Shown: piece by piece, positions 48,648 to 49,596 of the stretch
Position numbering within the stretch: the stretch's first letter is position 1
Layout: every line of letters begins with the position of its first letter
Assembly: GCA_020148055.1 (NCBI GenBank)
Contig: JAHCRF010000004.1
Span: 1-49,596, forward strand
Source: Patescibacteria group bacterium
GTDB taxonomy: Bacteria > Patescibacteriota > Minisyncoccia > Minisyncoccales > JAHCRE01
Direction: 5' to 3'
Length of the DNA stretch: 49,596 nucleotides
The notes under the pieces: generated by a model
The model's input: the letters and a program-made list of their open reading frames with translations, nothing else
What the model was told of the DNA's origin: nothing
Database searches by the model: none
Program-made: the position numbers and the translations under genes

Positions 48648-49415
48648 TTAGTTTTTTAGAAGATTTTTAAGCCATCTTACTGTATTTTGAATCAGCCTCT
48701 TTTGAATGTAATAATTTTCGTCAAATTTATGGCCAGCTTTTGGAAGGGCTATTAACTTTATGTTTTTGTAATCTTTAACTAATTGTCTTGAAAACTTTAT
48801 TGGAACTGTCTCATCTTTTTTTCCATGGATTATTAAAATAGGAATTTGAACCTGAGAAAGTAAAGGAGTGTAATCCTTCTTTTCATTCTCTTTTAGATAA
48901 CCAATCCCAAATTTTTTGTCTTTTCTGATCAAATATCCTCGTTTTTTCCATTTCTTTAAATCATTTTTGGTATGCCAAAAAGGAATCAACTTCTTCTGGT
49001 AAAAAGCCGGGCTCCAAAAAACTAAAGTTTTAGCTGAAAAATTATTTTGAACTACGTATTTCAGAACGACTACTGCTCCAAAACTTTCGGCAATAAAACC
49101 CATCCTCTTTTTATCAATATTCTTTTGTTTTAAAACATAACCTAAGGCTAAATCTAAATCCTGAGTCTCATTTTCCACAGTGGCTATTTCAAGCTTTCCT
49201 TCTGAATCGCCACATCCTTCAAAATCGAATCGAAAACTCGCGATCTTTTTTTTAGCTAAAACTCGAGCCAATCTCACTAATCTCCTTCGAGTTTTTGTCG
49301 CTCCAAATCCATGACAAATAACAACCAAAGGAAACTTCTTTTTTCCTCTTGGAATATGTAAAATCCCTATTAATTGCTTTCCTCTTTTATTTTTAAAAAC
49401 AACCGGCTTTTCCAT
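48648..49415 (-). CDS. Alpha/beta hydrolase (serine esterase/peptidase-like)
   Basis: A 255-aa alpha/beta-fold enzyme: oxyanion HGFGATKTRRR, nucleophile Ser in FIAESFGA, acid in IIHGKKDETVP and catalytic His in KAGHKF. The nucleophile elbow reads AESFG rather than GxSxG. Substrate unknown. It is preceded on the same strand by the tRNA-Arg gene. Confidence 0.9.
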   Translation of the reverse strand: MEKPVVFKNKRGKQLIGILHIPRGKKKFPLVVICHGFGATKTRRRLVRLARVLAKKKIASFRFDFEGCGDSEGKLEIATVENETQDLDLALGYVLKQKNIDKKRMGFIAESFGAVVVLKYVVQNNFSAKTLVFWSPAFYQKKLIPFWHTKNDLKKWKKRGYLIRKDKKFGIGYLKENEKKDYTPLLSQVQIPILIIHGKKDETVPIKFSRQLVKDYKNIKLIALPKAGHKFDENYYIQKRLIQNTVRWLKNLLKN

Positions 49416-49448
49416 AATTTAAATCTTGTATCCCCGGGCTGATTTTCA

Positions 49449-49554
49449 CCCCGCACCAAATTTTTGTGCCCCCAGGAAGAGTCGAACTTCCACTTTAGTC
49501 TCCGGAGGACTACGTTCTGTCCATTGAACTATGGGGGCGTATTTTGGTGCGGGG
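49449..49554. repeat. 12-bp inverted repeat enclosing tRNA-Arg
   Basis: CCCCGCACCAAA (49449-49460) and TTTGGTGCGGGG (49543-49554) are exact inverted copies flanking the tRNA-Arg gene by 6 nt and 4 nt. The right copy coincides with the 3' end (with CCA) of the neighbouring tRNA-like sequence. Confidence 0.7.
49467..49538 (-). tRNA. tRNA-Arg (anticodon CCG), CCA not encoded
   Basis: Complete cloverleaf on the - strand: acceptor GCCCCCA/TGGGGGC with discriminator A, D arm GTTC/GAAC, anticodon arm TAGTC-CTCCGGA-GACTA, T arm GGAAG-TTCGACT-CTTCC. The bases after the discriminator are CAA, so CCA must be added. Confidence 0.95.
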
Positions 49555-49596
49555 CGGGCAGCCATCCTCAGCTCCGGAGGCTGATGCTTTATCCAT
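49545..49596 (-). tRNA. Partial tRNA-Arg (CCG)-like sequence at the window edge
   Basis: The visible part has a D-loop TGGATA with AAGC arm, anticodon arm TCAGC-CTCCGGA-GCTGA (anticodon CCG), a GGAT variable loop, a GGCTG start of a T stem and a GCCCCGC-A-CCA end. About nine bases expected for the T arm are missing. The 5' acceptor lies outside the window. It could be a degraded tRNA gene, a T-arm-reduced tRNA, or an assembly artefact. Confidence 0.5.

Overview
The window is about 49.6 kb of AT-rich bacterial DNA using the standard code (TGA is used as a stop, for example at 31991). The best fit is a member of the Patescibacteria/CPR, probably Parcubacteria-like. Reasons: short, tightly packed genes; many small Cys-rich or Lys-rich proteins typical of that group (DUF5679, DUF6485, a 66-aa basic protein); an str operon without tuf; a minimal FtsZ; and several archaeal-looking genes (COG1019 PPAT, RtcA, THEP1, endonuclease Q). 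No rRNA, CRISPR array, transposase, integrase or phage gene is visible. Lineage is inferred from gene content only.

Layout. 1-7.8 kb (- strand): M50 protease, rpsL-rpsG-fusA, ftsZ, then the anaerobic ribonucleotide reductase pair nrdD-nrdG behind its own promoter. 7.9-8.35 kb: rpmB with tRNA-Pro 3 nt behind it, facing a rod-shaped 6S-like ncRNA. 8.4-10.6 kb: a large adenylate-kinase-like protein, a ComEC-type metallo-hydrolase and DUF5679. 10.8-24.4 kb (- strand): a long iron-sulfur/redox/metal region. From its upstream end it holds an Rrf2 regulator with a palindromic operator, a thioredoxin-CcdA-like membrane protein, an SDR, VIT1, CutA, a COG0701 permease, DUF1858, IscS, IscU and MnmA. A second promoter then leads a Trp/Gly/Arg-rich DUF5320-like protein, a Gly/Arg-rich zinc ribbon, a NifX-family protein, a ferredoxin-MinD ATPase, GDH, thioredoxin, UDG, DUF523, a second ferredoxin-MinD ATPase and DUF134. 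24.6-29.4 kb: DegV, a small protein, a response regulator with a triple-PAS histidine kinase, and greA behind a long leader with a 44-codon small ORF and mutually exclusive hairpins.

29.4-44 kb (+ strand): membrane and housekeeping genes (PH-domain protein, glyoxalase-II-like hydrolase, acylphosphatase, rhomboid, tRNA-binding domain protein, a frameshifted membrane gene, archaeal-type PPAT), then endonuclease Q followed by a three-gene module related to 2-hydroxyacyl-CoA dehydratases/double-cubane proteins and their ATP-driven activator. After it come a nitroreductase, an Mth938 protein, a secreted DUF2330/PG-binding protein, a PflX-type radical SAM enzyme, CapA and THEP1. 44-49.6 kb (- strand): RtcA, PRPP synthetase, an amino-acid permease, MgtC, an EF-Tu-domain-2 protein, a LOG-like protein, a standalone ncRNA, an alpha/beta hydrolase, tRNA-Arg(CCG) and part of a second tRNA-Arg(CCG)-like sequence cut by the window edge.

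Together these suggest an anaerobic or microaerobic small-genome cell with heavy investment in low-potential Fe-S chemistry and thiol/metal handling. The best candidates for something undescribed are the dehydratase-activator-like trio, the NifX/MinD/Trp-Gly-Arg-rich module, two orphan structured RNAs, the greA leader, and GC-rich palindromic inserts sitting in frame inside conserved genes, including EF-G.
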